Shown in pieces: positions 25,322 through 34,124 of a stretch of DNA of 64,000 nt. This DNA is from Variovorax sp. OAS795 (GTDB lineage Bacteria; Pseudomonadota; Gammaproteobacteria; Burkholderiales; Burkholderiaceae_C): positions 4,588,001 to 4,652,000 of the forward strand of contig NZ_JBEPOH010000001.1 in assembly GCF_040546685.1 (NCBI RefSeq). The letters are read 5' to 3'. Each line of letters begins with the position of its first letter. The stretch's first letter is position 1. Under the pieces are notes generated by a model. The model did no database searches and had not been told where the DNA came from. It saw only the letters and a list, made by a program, of their open reading frames with translations. A program made the translations under genes and the position numbers.

Positions 25322-26818
25322 ATGACGGCCGAGACCTCTTCCACTGTTCAGACCATCCATCCCGTGGACCAGCGGCTGCCGTCAGGCAAGCTCGCGGCCC
25401 TGGGCCTGCAGCACGTGCTGGTGATGTACGCGGGCGCCGTGGCGGTGCCGCTGATCGTCGGGCGCGCGCTCAAGCTGTCGCCCGACGAGGTGGCGCTGCT
25501 GATCTCGGCCGACCTGTTCTGCTGCGGCATTGCCACGCTGATCCAGGCGCTGGGCGCCACGCAGTGGTTCGGCATCAGGCTGCCCGTGATGATGGGCGTG
25601 ACCTTCGCGTCGGTCGCCCCGATGGTCGCCATCGCCAATGCCAACCCGGGCCAGAACGGTGCGCAGCTGCTGTTCGGCGCCATCATCGGCGCGGGCGTGG
25701 TGTCGATACTCATCGCGCCGCTGGTGAGCCGCATGCTGCGCTTCTTTCCGCCGGTGGTCACGGGCACCATCATCGCGGTGATCGGCATCAGCCTGATGCG
25801 CGTGGGCATCAACTGGATCTTCGGCAACCCGGTGGGGCCGACCGCACCGGCGCTGGTCGATCCGGTCTACGCGAAGTGGCTGGCCGAAGTGACGTCGCCG
25901 GGCAGCTCGATTCCCGCGGTGCCCAAGGGCTTTGCCATCATGCCGACGGTGCCCAACCCCAAGTACGCGGACCTGTCGGGTTTCGGCGTGGCGGCGCTGG
26001 TGCTGGTGTCCATCCTGCTGATCGTCAAGTACGCCAGGGGCTTCATCGCCAACATCTCGGTGCTGCTGGGCATCGTGATCGGCGCGGTGGTGGCGTCGAT
26101 CACGGGGCTCATGACCTATGAGAAAGTCGGCAAGGCGGCGTGGGTGGACGTGGTGCTGCCGTTCCACTTCGGCATGCCGCAGTTCGACCCGATCCTGATC
26201 CTCACCATGACGCTGATCATGATCGTTGTGATGATCGAGTCGACCGGCATGTTCCTCGCGCTCGGCGAGATGACCGACCGCAAGATAACGCAGAAAGACC
26301 TTGCCAAGGGCCTGCGCACCGATGGCCTGGGCACGCTCATCGGCGGCATCTTCAACACCTTTCCGTACACCAGCTTCTCGCAGAACGTGGGCCTGGTGGC
26401 GGTCACCGGCATCAAGAGCCGCTATGTCTGCGTGGCCGGCGGCGTGATCCTGGTGGTGCTGGGCCTGCTGCCGAAGATGGCGGCGCTGATCGAGTCGCTG
26501 CCCACGGTGGTGCTCGGCGGCGCCGGGCTCGTGATGTTCGGCATGGTCGCGGCCACGGGCATCCGCATTCTCTCGGGCGTGGATTTCAAGGGCAACCGGC
26601 ACAACGCGATGATCGTGGCGGTGTCGATCGGCATCGGCATGATCCCGCTCATTGCGCCCAACTTCAAGCAATGGATGCCGCACGCGATCCACTCGCTGGT
26701 CGAATCGGGCATCCTGCTGGCGTCGATCAGCGCGGTGCTGCTGAACCTGTTCCTCAACGGCGCGAAGCAGGACGACGAGGCCGTGATCGCGGCGGCCAAG
26801 CAGGCCGAAGCGCACTGA
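25322..26818 (+). CDS. NCS2 family xanthine/urate permease
   Basis: 498 residues with about 14 membrane segments. The NCS2 signature is visible: GLQHVLVMYAGAVAVPL near the N-terminus, VMMGVTFASVAPM, MIESTGMFLALGEM and the substrate-site region FPYTSFSQNVGLVAVTG. These proteins import xanthine, urate or related purines with protons. ATG 25322 is placed 7 bases after ggag; another ATG at 25315 is out of frame. It has its own promoter with a TGTATACA operator. It would supply substrate for PuuD and the xanthine dehydrogenase served by XdhC. Convergent with the aldo/keto reductase gene, 6 bp between stops. Confidence 0.92.
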   Translation: MTAETSSTVQTIHPVDQRLPSGKLAALGLQHVLVMYAGAVAVPLIVGRALKLSPDEVALLISADLFCCGIATLIQALGATQWFGIRLPVMMGVTFASVAPMVAIANANPGQNGAQLLFGAIIGAGVVSILIAPLVSRMLRFFPPVVTGTIIAVIGISLMRVGINWIFGNPVGPTAPALVDPVYAKWLAEVTSPGSSIPAVPKGFAIMPTVPNPKYADLSGFGVAALVLVSILLIVKYARGFIANISVLLGIVIGAVVASITGLMTYEKVGKAAWVDVVLPFHFGMPQFDPILILTMTLIMIVVMIESTGMFLALGEMTDRKITQKDLAKGLRTDGLGTLIGGIFNTFPYTSFSQNVGLVAVTGIKSRYVCVAGGVILVVLGLLPKMAALIESLPTVVLGGAGLVMFGMVAATGIRILSGVDFKGNRHNAMIVAVSIGIGMIPLIAPNFKQWMPHAIHSLVESGILLASISAVLLNLFLNGAKQDDEAVIAAAKQAEAH

Positions 26819-26824
26819 GGGCCG

Positions 26825-27682
26825 TCAGATCATCGCCAGCGGCGTCTTGCGCTGCGGCGGCGGGTGCAGGCGATCCAATTCTTCGAGCGTTGCCGCGTCC
26901 AGCACCAGCCGGGCCGCGGCGAGGTTCTCTTCGAGGTGCGTGCGGCGCACGGCCTTCGGAATCGCCACCACGCCGGGCCGCGCAATCACCGCGGCCAGCG
27001 CGAGCTGCGCGGCGGTCACGCCGAGCCGGGCGGCCAGTTCTTCCAACGCGGCATCCGCGGCCAGCGCGCCCTGGTCGATCGGGCTGTAGGCCATCAGCGG
27101 CATGCCTCGTTCGCGCATCCAGGGCAGCAGGCTGAATTCAGGACCGCGTTCGCCGAGCGACAGGTACACCTGGTTGGCCGCGCAGCCGGGGCCCTCGCCC
27201 ACGGCCTGCGACAACTCCTGCATGTCGTCGACGTCGAAATTGCTCACGCCCCAATGCGCGATGCGCCCACGCGCTGCCAGCGCCTGCATGGCCTCGGCCG
27301 TTTCGCGCAGCGGATGGCTGCCGCGCCAGTGCAGCAGGTACAGGTCGATCATGTCGAGCCCGAGGCGCTGGAGGCTGCGCTCGCAGGCCTCCGGCGTGCC
27401 GCGCCGGCTCGCGTTGTGCGGATAGACCTTGCTCACGATGAAGAGCTCGTCGCGGCGCACGTCGCCCGTGCGCAAGGCTTCGGCCAGCGCCTGGCCGAGC
27501 ACCGTTTCGGCGCCGCCCTCGCCGTACATCTCGGCGGTATCGATCAGGCGGTAGCCCATGGCGATGGCCTCGCGCACCGCGGCCACCTCGGCCTTGCGGC
27601 GGCCGGAGGCCTCGCCCATGCGCCAGGTGCCGAGGCCGAGGACCGGAATTTCGCTGGATGTGGAGAGGGGCAGTGTTCGCAT
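26825..27682 (-). CDS. Aldo/keto reductase
   Basis: 285 residues, TIM-barrel AKR. The catalytic tetrad is complete: Asp48 and Tyr53 (LIDTAEMYG), Lys85 (VSKVYP) and His118 (LLHWRG). N-terminal GLGTWRMGE and C-terminal AIPKAVRRTHLEEN (NADPH phosphate contact) are present. It reduces an aldehyde or ketone with NADPH in the cytoplasm; the substrate is not predictable. ATG 27682 is preferred; upstream in-frame sequence is a low-complexity extension. Convergent with the NCS2 permease; nothing suggests it belongs to the purine pathway. Confidence 0.87.
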   Translation of the reverse strand: MRTLPLSTSSEIPVLGLGTWRMGEASGRRKAEVAAVREAIAMGYRLIDTAEMYGEGGAETVLGQALAEALRTGDVRRDELFIVSKVYPHNASRRGTPEACERSLQRLGLDMIDLYLLHWRGSHPLRETAEAMQALAARGRIAHWGVSNFDVDDMQELSQAVGEGPGCAANQVYLSLGERGPEFSLLPWMRERGMPLMAYSPIDQGALAADAALEELAARLGVTAAQLALAAVIARPGVVAIPKAVRRTHLEENLAAARLVLDAATLEELDRLHPPPQRKTPLAMI

Positions 27683-27984
27683 CCTGCAAATCGTAAACCG
27701 CGCAGCCCGCAACGCCAGGGCCCCCCGGCGTTGGCGCAAGTCCTACAGCGCTTCGGCGTCCCGCCGACACACAGGGCGCGAGTTGAACCGCGCAATCTGC
27801 AACCCGGATGCGGCGCGCTCCTCCGGACTCCCTGCTGTGCTTTCGTGTGATCCATCAGGCACGAAACAAAGGGACATTCGGACAAGCCGGTGGACCCGCC
27901 CAATGAGCCTGGCTCGTGGGCCAAAGCGCATGGCATGAAGAGCGCGCCGCATCCCCCTTCAGGTCGGGCCATGCGGCGCCATGG
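27683..27984. other. Intergenic stretch without a recognisable gene
   Basis: About 300 bp between the aldo/keto reductase start and the 3' end of a gene fragment. It holds the reductase promoter region and a hairpin at 27944-27979; no ORF here has a plausible start, RBS and product. Confidence 0.5.
27944..27979 (-). terminator. Hairpin after the DUF fragment
   Basis: Perfect 9-bp arms GCGCCGCAT (27944-27952) and ATGCGGCGC (27971-27979), 18-nt loop, just beyond the stop codon of the minus-strand fragment. U-tract absent. Confidence 0.45.
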
Positions 27985-28320
27985 CTAATTGACCTTGACC
28001 GGCGCTGGCACCGCCGCATTGCCGCCGGCCCCGCCGACGTTCGGCGCCAGCGTGCCCTTGACCGCATCGGGGAAGGTGTACATGCCACCGGACGCTGGAT
28101 CGATGATCAGCATTCCCAGCAGCCCTCCGAGCATGAGGTTGCCTATGTACCAGCCGCTGACCTGGCTGTCGACTTGTTGCGATACGTCCGCGAAGCCTTC
28201 CTTCTTCATGGTGACCTTGTAGGCGTCGGACTTGAAGTACCCCGCGCCCCGCTTGAGCGTGACCGTGGACTTTCGCCTCGTTGATCCGGTGCGGGAATAC
28301 CCTGCTGCGCAGCCGGCCAT
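27985..28320 (-). pseudogene. Probable 5'-truncated gene for a small membrane/lipoprotein family
   Basis: Up to 111 residues can be read. The C-terminal 80 residues look like a real protein: VTLKRGAGYFKSDAYKVTMKK, then VSGWYIGNLMLGGLLGMLIID and PASGGMYTFPD, a glycine-rich membrane hairpin pattern I associate with a widespread family of small lipoproteins normally about twice this length. The expected N-terminal signal peptide and first beta domain are missing: the first 18 residues (MAGCAAGYSRTGSTRRKS) have no hydrophobic core, and the possible start at 28320 has only a weak RBS. The divergent dctA promoter begins right there, so the 5' half was probably lost by deletion. It could still be a short functional ORF. 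Confidence 0.5.
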
Positions 28321-28335
28321 TCTTGCCTACATTGC

Positions 28336-28345
28336 TTGTATGCAA
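28336..28345. promoter_or_regulatory. Variant GntR operator upstream of dctA
   Basis: TTGTATGCAA within the wider dyad CTTG-TATG-CAAG (28335-28346), 41 bp before the dctA ATG. It differs by one base from the TTGTATACAA palindrome at 22015, consistent with a site for the GntR encoded downstream of dctA. Confidence 0.5.
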
Positions 28346-28385
28346 GATTGTGGTGATCTTGCATTCAACTGCTGGAAGGTCCGCC

Positions 28386-29720
28386 ATGCCCCGCTTTGCC
28401 AAATCCCTCTTCGGCCAGGTCGTCATCGCGCTGGTGCTCGGCGTGCTCGCCGGCCTCTTCGCGCCGGAGTTCGCCGTCAAGCTCAAGCCGCTCGGCGACG
28501 GCTTCATCAAGCTGATCAAGATGATCATCCCGGTGCTGGTGTTCTGCGTGGTGGTGCACGGCATCGCGGGCGCGGGCGACCTGAAGCGCGTGGGACGGGT
28601 CGGCGTGAAGGCGCTGATCTACTTCGAGGTGCTGACCACCATTGCGCTGGGCATGGGCCTGGTGCTGGCTTTCGTGTTCCAGCCGGGCGCGGGCATGAAC
28701 GTGGACCCGGGCAAGCTCGACGCCACCGCCATGAGCGCCTATGCGTCGAACGCCGACAAGCTCACGAGCGGCGGAACCGTCGAATTCCTGATGAAGCTGA
28801 TCCCCACCACGGTGGTGAATGCCTTCGCCACGGGCGACGTGCTGCAGGTGCTGCTGTTCGCGGTGCTGTTCGGCTGCGCGCTGTCGCTGCTGGGCGACCG
28901 GGGCAAGCCGGTGGGCGCGGTGGTGGATTCTCTGTCGCTGGTGCTGTTCAAGATCATGGGCATCATCATCAAGCTGGCGCCGCTCGGCGTGCTGGGCGCC
29001 ATCGCCTTCACCGTGGGCAAATACGGCATCGGCTCGCTCAAGCAGCTGGGCATGCTCGTCGCGCTCTTCTACGGCGCGGTGCTGGTCTTCGTCTTCGTGG
29101 TGCTCGGGCTGGTCATGCGCATGTCGGGCTTCAGCCTCTGGAAGCTGCTGCGCTACCTGCGCGAAGAGCTCGCCATCGTGTTCGCCACCACCTCGTCGGA
29201 CAGCGTGCTGCCCCAGATCATGGCCAAGCTGCGCCGCATGGGCATCCGCGACTCGACGGTGGGCCTGGTGATTCCCACGGGCTACTCGTTCAACCTGGAC
29301 GCGTTCTCGATCTACATCACGCTGGCGGCGGTGTTCATCGCCCAGGCCACCAACACGCCGATCTCGATGGCGGACCTGTTGACCATCCTGGCGATTGCGC
29401 TGGTCACTTCCAAGGGCGCGCACGGCGTACCCGGCTCGGCCATCGTGGTGCTGGCGGCCACGCTGCATGCGATTCCGGCCATTCCGGCCATCGGGCTGGT
29501 GCTGGTGCTCTCGGTGGACTGGTTCATGGGCATCGCGCGCGCACTGGGCAACCTGATCGGCAACTGCGTGGCGACGGTGGCCATTGCGGCGTGGGAGGGC
29601 GACATCGACCGCGAACGGGCCCATGCCGTGCTGGACGGCTCCTACTCGCCCGACGACGAGCCGCTGGCCGAGCCCGAGCTGCCGGTGGCGCCGCTGGGCG
29701 CTGGCGCCGCCAGCCACTGA
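28386..29720 (+). CDS. dctA: C4-dicarboxylate:cation symporter DctA
   Basis: 444 residues of the DAACS family, eight helices plus two re-entrant hairpins. Signature segments: LGDGFIKLIKMIIPVLVFCVVVHGIA near residue 37-62, the serine-rich VFATTSSDSVLPQIM, the PTGYSFNLDAFSIY motif and the TSKGAHGVPGSAIV loop. It imports succinate, fumarate, malate or related acids (orotate in some homologues) with protons or Na+. RBS ggaagg precedes ATG 28386. The stop overlaps the GntR start (TGATG), so the regulator is translationally coupled. The maeB malic enzyme at 41.4 kb would use imported malate. Confidence 0.93.
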   Translation: MPRFAKSLFGQVVIALVLGVLAGLFAPEFAVKLKPLGDGFIKLIKMIIPVLVFCVVVHGIAGAGDLKRVGRVGVKALIYFEVLTTIALGMGLVLAFVFQPGAGMNVDPGKLDATAMSAYASNADKLTSGGTVEFLMKLIPTTVVNAFATGDVLQVLLFAVLFGCALSLLGDRGKPVGAVVDSLSLVLFKIMGIIIKLAPLGVLGAIAFTVGKYGIGSLKQLGMLVALFYGAVLVFVFVVLGLVMRMSGFSLWKLLRYLREELAIVFATTSSDSVLPQIMAKLRRMGIRDSTVGLVIPTGYSFNLDAFSIYITLAAVFIAQATNTPISMADLLTILAIALVTSKGAHGVPGSAIVVLAATLHAIPAIPAIGLVLVLSVDWFMGIARALGNLIGNCVATVAIAAWEGDIDRERAHAVLDGSYSPDDEPLAEPELPVAPLGAGAASH

Positions 29721-30430
29721 TGCCGATGGCCACCGACGTCACTCCCACCGCCATTGCCGAGCGGGTGGTCGAAGCCATCCTGGCGCAGAAGCTCGCGCCC
29801 GGCGAGCGGCTCGGCGAGCAGGCGCTGGCCGAGAACTTCGCGGTCAGCCGCACCATGGTGCGCGAGGCGCTCATGCAGCTGCAGGCGCGCGGCTTCGTCG
29901 AGGTGCAGTCGCGCCGCGGCTGGTACGTGGTGGAGCCCTCGGCCGAGGAGGCGCGCGATGCGTTCTCGGCGCGGCGCATCGTCGAGGCCGGCATCCTGGC
30001 CGAGAGCGAGGGCCGGCCGCTGCAGAAGGTGATCCGCAAGCTGCGCGACCACATCGCCGACGAGCGCCGCGCCATCGAGGGCGCCGACGCCGCCACGCGC
30101 GCCTTCCTGCTGGCGGACTTCCATGTGTGCCTGGCCGAGCAGATGGGGCACCAGCTGCTGGTCGACGTGCTGCGCGACCTCACGGCCCGCACCACGCTGG
30201 CCGCCACCCTCTACCAGTCCCGGCACGAAGCCGGGCAGTCCTGCGCGGAGCACGACGCCATCGTCGCTGCGCTGGAGGCCGGCGACACGGCCCGGGCGCG
30301 CACGCTGATGCTCGAGCACATCGGCAACGTCGAGCGCTCGCTCGAAGTGGACACCGCGGCCGGCCCCGACGCCCCGGCCCGGCTGCGCGCCACCCTGGCA
30401 CCGGTGGCGCTGCCGCGCGCCCGGCGCTGA
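29720..30430 (+). CDS. GntR family (FCD subfamily) regulator coupled to dctA
   Basis: 236 residues. Winged HTH at residues 8-75 (APGERLGEQALAENFAVSRTMVREALMQLQARGFVEVQ) and an FCD domain with DFHVCLAEQMGHQLL and SCAEHDAIVAALEAGD. Its ATG shares one base with the dctA stop, so it is expressed with the transporter. It is the third FCD-GntR of the window; the variant palindrome TTGTATGCAA before dctA is its likely site. The effector is probably the dicarboxylate or a metabolite of it. The last 25 residues (Pro/Ala/Arg-rich) are not conserved domain. Confidence 0.88.
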   Translation: MPMATDVTPTAIAERVVEAILAQKLAPGERLGEQALAENFAVSRTMVREALMQLQARGFVEVQSRRGWYVVEPSAEEARDAFSARRIVEAGILAESEGRPLQKVIRKLRDHIADERRAIEGADAATRAFLLADFHVCLAEQMGHQLLVDVLRDLTARTTLAATLYQSRHEAGQSCAEHDAIVAALEAGDTARARTLMLEHIGNVERSLEVDTAAGPDAPARLRATLAPVALPRARR

Positions 30431-30537
30431 TCCGCGGCCGGCGAGGTCCGGCCCCGGGTGCCGGCGCGGCGACGAACACAAGGGCATCCCGGCCGACACG
30501 GGCGTGCATTCCGGCTCGGCTACAGTCCGGATCACCT

Positions 30538-31620
30538 ATGAATTCACCCCAACTCCAGCGCGGCGTGTTCCTCGCCCTGCTCGCCATCGTCACGGTCGCC
30601 TTCCTGTGGGTGCTGATGCCGTTCTTCGGCGCGGTGCTGTGGGGGGTGGCGCTTGCGATCCTGTTCACCCCGCTCTACAAGGGGCTGCTGCGCAAGATGC
30701 CCGGCCGGCACAACATCGCGGCGCTTTCCACCCTGACGATCTGCCTGTTCATCGTGATTCTTCCGCTGGCCATGGTCGGCGTGTCGCTGGTGCAGGAAAT
30801 CGTGCAGGTCACACAGAACATCCGGTCGGGGCAGATCAATTTCGCGTCCTATTTCCAGCAGATCCTCAATGCACTGCCGCAATGGGTGCTGAGCCTGTTC
30901 GACCGCTTCAACCTCGGCGACATGGAAGCCTGGCAGGCCCGCATCTCCGCAGGCGCCGCGCAGGGCAGCCAGCTCATCGCGGGGCAGGCGCTCACCATCG
31001 GCCAGAACACCTTCGACTTCGTGATCAGCTTCTTCGTGATGCTGTACCTGCTGTATTTCCTCGTGCGCGACGGGTCTTCGCTGTCGAAGATGATGCGCGA
31101 GGCGGTGCCGCTGGCCAAGCCGCACACCCACTACCTGCTGAACAAGTTCACCACCGTGATCCGCGCCACCGTGAAGGGCAACGTGGCGGTGGCCATCGCG
31201 CAGGGCGCCATCGGCGGCATCGCGTTCTGGCTGCTCGGCGTGCAGGGCGCGCTGCTGTGGGCCGTGCTCATGGCCTTTCTCTCGCTGCTGCCTGCGGTGG
31301 GCGCGGCGCTCATCTGGGGGCCGGTGGCCATCTACTACCTCGCCACGGGCCATTTCTGGCAGGGCGGCATCCTGATCTTCGTCGGCGTGTTCGTGATCGG
31401 GCTGGTCGACAACATCCTGCGCCCCGTGCTGGTGGGCAAGGACACGCAGATGCCCGACTACATCGTGCTGATGTCGACCATCGGCGGCATGGCGATCTTC
31501 GGCATCAACGGCTTCGTGATCGGGCCCGTGATCGCGGCGCTGTTCATGGCAGCGTGGAGCCTGTTCATCGAGTCGGGCCAGCTGGAAGCCGAGCCCGGGG
31601 ACGACAAGAAGAACAACTGA
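30538..31620 (+). CDS. AI-2E family (PerM-like) transporter
   Basis: 360 residues, about seven membrane helices. N-terminal pair of helices (LALLAIVTVAFLWVLMPFFGAVLWGVALAI region), the cytoplasmic/periplasmic segment of about 120 residues, then LLYFLVRDG and the C-terminal LPAVGAALIWGPVAI, GLVDNILRPVLVG and GGMAIFGINGFVIGPV typical of the family. Some members export autoinducer-2 or Na+/H+; many have no proven substrate. The start has only a weak RBS. A compact GC hairpin follows the stop. It probably has its own transcript, with 107 bp after gntR. Confidence 0.88.
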   Translation: MNSPQLQRGVFLALLAIVTVAFLWVLMPFFGAVLWGVALAILFTPLYKGLLRKMPGRHNIAALSTLTICLFIVILPLAMVGVSLVQEIVQVTQNIRSGQINFASYFQQILNALPQWVLSLFDRFNLGDMEAWQARISAGAAQGSQLIAGQALTIGQNTFDFVISFFVMLYLLYFLVRDGSSLSKMMREAVPLAKPHTHYLLNKFTTVIRATVKGNVAVAIAQGAIGGIAFWLLGVQGALLWAVLMAFLSLLPAVGAALIWGPVAIYYLATGHFWQGGILIFVGVFVIGLVDNILRPVLVGKDTQMPDYIVLMSTIGGMAIFGINGFVIGPVIAALFMAAWSLFIESGQLEAEPGDDKKNN

Positions 31621-31627
31621 CACAAGG

Positions 31628-31647
31628 CCCGGGCAGGGCTGCCCGGG
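31628..31647 (+). terminator. GC hairpin after the AI-2E transporter
   Basis: CCCGGGCAG-GG-CTGCCCGGG, nine paired bases with a 2-nt turn, 8 bp after the stop. No U-tract. Confidence 0.5.
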
Positions 31648-31782
31648 GCGCCAGTCGAATGCGCGCCGCGCCTTCCGCGTGCACTTCGCGCAGGCATTCC
31701 TGGGTTTCATCGCAAGGCACTGGCGGGCACATGTCGCCTGCGGGATCGTCGAGGCTTCAATCACTGCGATGAGGCCCTTTCG

Positions 31783-32214
31783 ATGAACTTCCTTCTCTCC
31801 CGTAACGGTGCACGCGCCCTGTGTGCCGCCGCGCTGCTTTCGCCGCTGGCCGCACTGGCGGCCGACCTGAGCCTTTCCGTCGCCGACGGCCCGGCCACCG
31901 AAGCCACGCTCTATGTGGCGCTGTACAACGACGCCGCCAGCTACGCCGACGGCAAGGCCGTGGCTTCGCAGACCGCGCCGATGCAGGGCGGCAAGGCCCG
32001 GCTCGTGTTCACGGGACTGGCGCCGGGGCGCTATGCACTTCGCGCGTTCGCCGATGAGAACGGCAACGGCAAGCTCGACGCCAACCTCATGGGCATGCCG
32101 ACCGAGCGCTACGGCTTCTCGAACGATGCGAAGGGCAACCGGGGCGCGCCGGCCTTCGATGCCGCGGCGATCAGCGTCGACGCCGACCTGCAGACCCTCA
32201 TCCACCTGCGCTGA
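31783..32214 (+). CDS. DUF2141 exported protein
   Basis: 143 residues. A Sec signal peptide ends near ALAADL, and the mature 117 residues match DUF2141: beta-rich, with TLYVALYNDAASY, a FTGLAPGRYALRAFADENGNGKLDAN core (calcium-loop-like DxNxNGxLD) and GMPTERYGFSNDAKG. Periplasmic, function unknown. It is 11 bp before the carotenoid oxygenase-like gene and clearly in the same operon; DUF2141 proteins are often found next to carotenoid or membrane-lipid genes, so a linked periplasmic role is possible (inference). Confidence 0.88.
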   Translation: MNFLLSRNGARALCAAALLSPLAALAADLSLSVADGPATEATLYVALYNDAASYADGKAVASQTAPMQGGKARLVFTGLAPGRYALRAFADENGNGKLDANLMGMPTERYGFSNDAKGNRGAPAFDAAAISVDADLQTLIHLR

Positions 32215-32225
32215 GGAGCATCGCC

Positions 32226-33722
32226 ATGGAACGACGCGAACTCCTGCGCCTGCTGGCGACGGCCGGCGCCCTCCCCCTCCTGGCACCGCTGGCCCGCGCG
32301 GCCGCCACCGACGACTGGCAAGCCCGGTTCGAAGCCTCGGGCGCGCCCTGGAAGACCGGCTTCGCCACGCCGCGAGGCGACCTGCCGCTGACCCGCGCCA
32401 CGGTGCGCGGGCGCTTTCCCGATGCCGTGGCCGGCACGCTGTTTCGCATCGGCCCGGCGGGCCACGACCTGGGCGGCGAGCGCTACCACCACTGGTTCGA
32501 CGGCGATGGCATGGTGCACCGCTTCGTGATTGACGGGGCCGACGTGCGGCACCAGGGCCGCTATGTCGCCACGCCCAAGCGCGAGGCCGAGGTGCGGGCG
32601 GGCCGCCGCCTCTTCGAAGCCTTCGGCACCATGCCGCCAGGTGTCGAGCCGCCCGCCTCGGCCGACAGCCTGAACGTCGCCAACACCAGCGTGCTGCCGA
32701 TGCAGGGCGAAGTGCTGGCGCTGTGGGAAGGCGGCTCGGCCACGCGCGTCGACGCGCATACGCTGGCCACGCTGGGCGTGAAGACCTGGCGCGCCGACCT
32801 CGCGGGCATGCCGTTCTCGGCGCATCCCAAGATCGATCCGGACGGCACCGTGTGGAACTTCGGCGTGAGCGCCGGCCAGGGGCTGCTGGCGCTGTACGAG
32901 ATTTCGCCAGGCGGCACCCTGCGGCGCGCGGCGGTGGTTCCGGTTGCCGACATGCCGATGGTCCACGACTTCGCGGTGACGGATCGGCACCTGGTCTTCC
33001 TGATGCCGCCGCTGGTCTACGACGGCAAGCGCAAGGAGGCCGGCGCGAGCTTTCTCGACGCCCACGTGTGGCGGCCGGAACTCGGCATGCGCGCGCTGGT
33101 GGTCGACAAAGAGAACTGGGAGCGCCGCCAGGTGCTCACGCTGCCGGCCGGCTTCCTGTTCCACGTCGGCAACGCGTGGGAAGAAGACACGCCGCGCGGC
33201 ACGCTCATCCACATCGACTACGTGCGGTCGGACAACGCAAGCTCGGTCTTCACGACCAGCCGCGAAGTGATGCGGGCACGCCGCGTGAAGAGCCCCGATC
33301 CGCGCCTCACCGTTGCCACGCTGGACCTGGCCGCGGGCAAGGCCACGCAGCAAGCGCTCGCGCCCGAAGCCGAGTTTCCGCGCATCGACCCGCGCCGCGT
33401 CGGCCTGCGCCACCGCCATGTGTTGCACGCCACGCAGACCCGCCCCGATGTGCCCGGCTTCGGCGCCATCGCGCGAACCGATGTCGAAAACGGCGGCAGC
33501 GAACGCTTCAGCTACGGCGCACAGGCCATGGTGGAAGAGCATGTCTTCGTGCCGGACGGCGCCGGGCCCGGCTGGGTGCTGGGCACGGCGTTCGACTTCG
33601 GCCGGCAGAAGACGCTGCTGTCGTGCTTCGCGGCCGATCGGCTGGCGGCGGGACCGGTGGCGCAAGCGACGCTGCCTTATGCGCTGCCGCTGGGGCTGCA
33701 CGGCGCGTTCGTGCCGGCTTGA
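32226..33722 (+). CDS. Carotenoid oxygenase (RPE65/CCD family) with Tat-like signal
   Basis: 498 residues, seven-bladed propeller family. The four iron-ligand histidines can be placed: His200 (SAHPK), His247 (MVHDFAVT), His313 (FLFHVGNAW) and His492 (LGLHGAF). The substrate region has GPAGHDLGGERYHHWFDGDGMVHRF near residue 76-100. The N-terminus MERRELLRLLATAGALPLLAP has a twin arginine before a hydrophobic core, as in Tat signals, suggesting export of the folded iron enzyme. It oxidatively cleaves a conjugated double bond in carotenoids or stilbene/lignin-type phenolics. Carotenoid synthesis genes are absent nearby, so the substrate may be external. Confidence 0.9.
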   Translation: MERRELLRLLATAGALPLLAPLARAAATDDWQARFEASGAPWKTGFATPRGDLPLTRATVRGRFPDAVAGTLFRIGPAGHDLGGERYHHWFDGDGMVHRFVIDGADVRHQGRYVATPKREAEVRAGRRLFEAFGTMPPGVEPPASADSLNVANTSVLPMQGEVLALWEGGSATRVDAHTLATLGVKTWRADLAGMPFSAHPKIDPDGTVWNFGVSAGQGLLALYEISPGGTLRRAAVVPVADMPMVHDFAVTDRHLVFLMPPLVYDGKRKEAGASFLDAHVWRPELGMRALVVDKENWERRQVLTLPAGFLFHVGNAWEEDTPRGTLIHIDYVRSDNASSVFTTSREVMRARRVKSPDPRLTVATLDLAAGKATQQALAPEAEFPRIDPRRVGLRHRHVLHATQTRPDVPGFGAIARTDVENGGSERFSYGAQAMVEEHVFVPDGAGPGWVLGTAFDFGRQKTLLSCFAADRLAAGPVAQATLPYALPLGLHGAFVPA

Positions 33723-33763
33723 GCATTGCGCGAAAGATCGGTTGCCTCGAACAAGCCACGATT

Positions 33764-33783
33764 CACGGGCCAGCAAACCCGTG
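33764..33783. terminator. Weak hairpin between convergent genes
   Basis: CACGGG and CCCGTG arms with an 8-nt loop, lying between the carotenoid oxygenase stop and the azlD stop. May serve either direction. Confidence 0.3.
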
Positions 33784-33794
33784 GTTTCGCTCAT

Positions 33795-34124
33795 TCAACG
33801 GATGTAGCGCGTCAGCACGGCAAGCACCGCCACGCCGAGCACAACGCTCCCCAGCGCGTTGCGCCAGCGCAGATAGCTCAATGCGACGCAGCCCAAAGCC
33901 AGAACTTGCAACGCCATCTGTGACCACAACGGGCCACCTCCTCGCGACCCTGTCAAGGTGGTTGAAACCAGGATCACCATGACGCAAAGCGGCAATTCCT
34001 GATTCAGGCGCAGCATCCATGGCGCCCGCAGCAAAGACTTGCTCATGAGCAGCGGAACCGCCCGCAGAAGGATGGTGATTCCGCTCATTGCGGCCAGAGA
34101 TAGCCAAGGATCAACCGATTGCAT
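33795..34124 (-). CDS. azlD: AzlD family branched-chain amino acid exporter subunit
   Basis: 109 residues with four hydrophobic segments. AzlD pattern: GITILLRAVPLLM near residue 15 and ELPLCVMVILV. AzlD is the small partner of AzlC in an inner-membrane exporter of branched-chain amino acids. Its ATG overlaps the azlC stop by one base (TGATG on the minus strand), so the two are coupled. Base composition of this gene is clearly less G+C-rich than the neighbours, and codon choice in the third position is more mixed, which suggests acquisition with azlC. Confidence 0.87.
   Translation of the reverse strand: MQSVDPWLSLAAMSGITILLRAVPLLMSKSLLRAPWMLRLNQELPLCVMVILVSTTLTGSRGGGPLWSQMALQVLALGCVALSYLRWRNALGSVVLGVAVLAVLTRYIR

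Noticed and set aside
33499..33507. GAACGCTTC inside the carotenoid oxygenase gene
   Set aside because: Nine-base core of the Rieske operator occurring in coding DNA without the flanking bases; such cores are expected by chance in G+C-rich coding sequence (another lies in metC near 59373).
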